NCBI GenBank assembly: GCA_020744225.1
Contig: JAGMWG010000007.1
Location: forward strand, 1,736,001-1,800,000
DNA: 64,000 bases
Direction of reading: 5' to 3'
Source: Paraphoma chrysanthemicola
Lineage: Eukaryota; Ascomycota; Dothideomycetes; Pleosporales; Phaeosphaeriaceae
Shown: positions 63,087 through 64,000 of the stretch, piece after piece
Layout: each line of letters starts with the position of its first letter
Numbering within the stretch: position 1 is the stretch's first letter
Notes under the pieces: model-generated
Database searches by the model: none
What the model saw: only the letters and a program-made list of their open reading frames with translations
Told to the model about the DNA's origin: nothing
Program-made: the position numbers and the translations under genes

Positions 63087-64000
63087 ATGTCTGCGCCCAC
63101 CGTCTTCTCGCTCGAGGGCCAGGGCCTCAAGCTCACCACCGCCGCGGACATTGCGCCTCACATCCAGGCCCTCGAGCGCAACGACGCTGTCGAGGAGGTC
63201 CGGTTCCTGGGCAACACGCTGGGAGTCGAGGCGAGCGCGGCCCTCGCCACGGTGCTGCAGACCAAGAAGAGCCTCAAGGTCGCCAACCTCGCAGACATCT
63301 TCACCTCGCGCCTGCTCTCCGAAATCCCGCCCGCCCTGTCGCACCTCGTCACCGCCCTCCTGACGCTCCCCGACCTGCACACGGTCGACCTCTCCGATAA
63401 TGCCTTCGGGCTGAACACGGTCGCCCCGCTCGTCGACTTCCTCTCCCAGCACACGCCGCTGCGCTATCTGTACCTCAACAACAACGGCCTCGGTCCCGCC
63501 GCTGGCGTGCTTGTCGCCGATGCGCTGACCACCCTGGCCGAGAAGAAGGCGGCCGCACGCAACGAGGGCAGGCAGGTGCCGGATCTGGAGCTTGTCATCT
63601 GCGGCCGCAACCGCCTCGAGAATGGCAGCATGGCAGCATGGGCCAAGGCGTACGCAGCCAACACCGGCATAAAGACGATCAAGATGACGCAGAACGGCAT
63701 CCGGCAAGAAGGCATCACACACCTCCTCTCCAACGGCCTGCTCCACCTCACCAAGCTCGAGACGCTTGACTTGCAGGACAACACCTTCACAGCCATGGGC
63801 GCAAATGCACTCAGTAAAGTGCTTGGACGATGGCCTGAGCTCCGCGAACTCGGTGTCGGTGACTGCCTGCTCAGCGGGCGAGGTGGTGTTGCACTGGCAT
63901 CCGCCCTGGAGAGAGGTCAGAACAAAAAGGTCCAAGTGTTGCGCCTGCAGTTCAACGAGATCAACGCCAAAGGCGTCCAGGGCCTCGCGTCCGCCGCCTC
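63087..64000 (+). CDS. RNA1: Ran GTPase-activating protein (RanGAP), 5' part only
   Basis: Cytosolic activator of Ran GTP hydrolysis, needed for nucleocytoplasmic transport. An open frame of 304 codons from the ATG at 63087 runs off the window end, so the C-terminus is missing. N-terminal MSAPTVFSLEGQGLKLTTAA is typical. Leucine-rich repeats of the RanGAP type follow at about 28-residue spacing: VRFLGNTLGVEAS, VANLADIFTSRL, TVDLSDNAFGLNTV, YLYLNNNGLGP, ICGRNRLENGSMAAWA, IKMTQNGIRQEG, TLDLQDNTFTAMG, ELGVGDCLLSGRG and LRLQFNEINAKG. The acidic C-terminal tail expected in fungal members would lie beyond 64000. No intron is seen in the visible part. Confidence 0.95.
   Translation, partial: MSAPTVFSLEGQGLKLTTAADIAPHIQALERNDAVEEVRFLGNTLGVEASAALATVLQTKKSLKVANLADIFTSRLLSEIPPALSHLVTALLTLPDLHTVDLSDNAFGLNTVAPLVDFLSQHTPLRYLYLNNNGLGPAAGVLVADALTTLAEKKAAARNEGRQVPDLELVICGRNRLENGSMAAWAKAYAANTGIKTIKMTQNGIRQEGITHLLSNGLLHLTKLETLDLQDNTFTAMGANALSKVLGRWPELRELGVGDCLLSGRGGVALASALERGQNKKVQVLRLQFNEINAKGVQGLASAA

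Overview
The window is nuclear DNA of a filamentous ascomycete (Pezizomycotina). The Dothideomycetes are my best guess for the class, but that is inference and not shown by any marker. The evidence is dense protein-coding genes on both strands, mostly 41-77 nt introns with GT-AG ends and CTNAC/CTAAC branch sites, fungal-restricted families (AA9 lytic polysaccharide monooxygenase, DUF6594, DUF2985, LPxEIR-type F-box-like proteins) and fungal versions of housekeeping genes. I found no operons, tRNA or rRNA genes, CRISPR arrays or intact transposons.

Left part (1-20 kb) is gene-sparse and rich in accessory genes. It holds ribulose-phosphate 3-epimerase, a secreted RPSG-repeat protein with two Kex2-type sites, two tentative small membrane proteins, an AA9 monooxygenase, a P/Q/H-rich protein, a DUF6594 membrane protein, the interstrand-crosslink repair nuclease PSO2, and two short LPxEIR-type proteins.

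Middle part (20-35 kb) is compact and housekeeping: a DUF2985 membrane protein, exopolyphosphatase PPX1, the chromosomal passenger subunit borealin/NBL1, proteasome receptor RPN10, TRAPP subunit TRS23, an E2-like protein with two UBC folds, sterol decarboxylase ERG26, and a HECT-like E2-binding protein. Several of these are divergent pairs sharing 0.4-0.9 kb promoters (DUF2985/PPX1, NBL1/RPN10, TRS23/E2).

Right part (36-64 kb) holds a bHLH regulator preceded by about 4.8 kb of gene-free DNA, a third LPxEIR-type protein, a 3 kb gap, an NTF2-like protein with tryptophan-motif repeats, an MFS transporter, a C2H2 zinc-finger regulator, a nucleolin/NSR1-like protein, glucosyltransferase ALG6, copper chaperone COX17 and the start of RanGAP (RNA1), which runs off the end.

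The genes do not form a single pathway; the order looks like ordinary fungal euchromatin. The most unusual signals are the Kex2-type repeat precursor (3739-4469), a helically phased array of nine AGCCC(A/T)C boxes between NSR1 and ALG6 (59730-60047), the repeat tail of the NTF2-like protein, the two-UBC protein, and a recurring pattern of extremely short first exons (2, 8, 10 and 26 nt). All splice models were read by eye from frame continuity, splice signals and family knowledge; exon sums were checked to be multiples of three.
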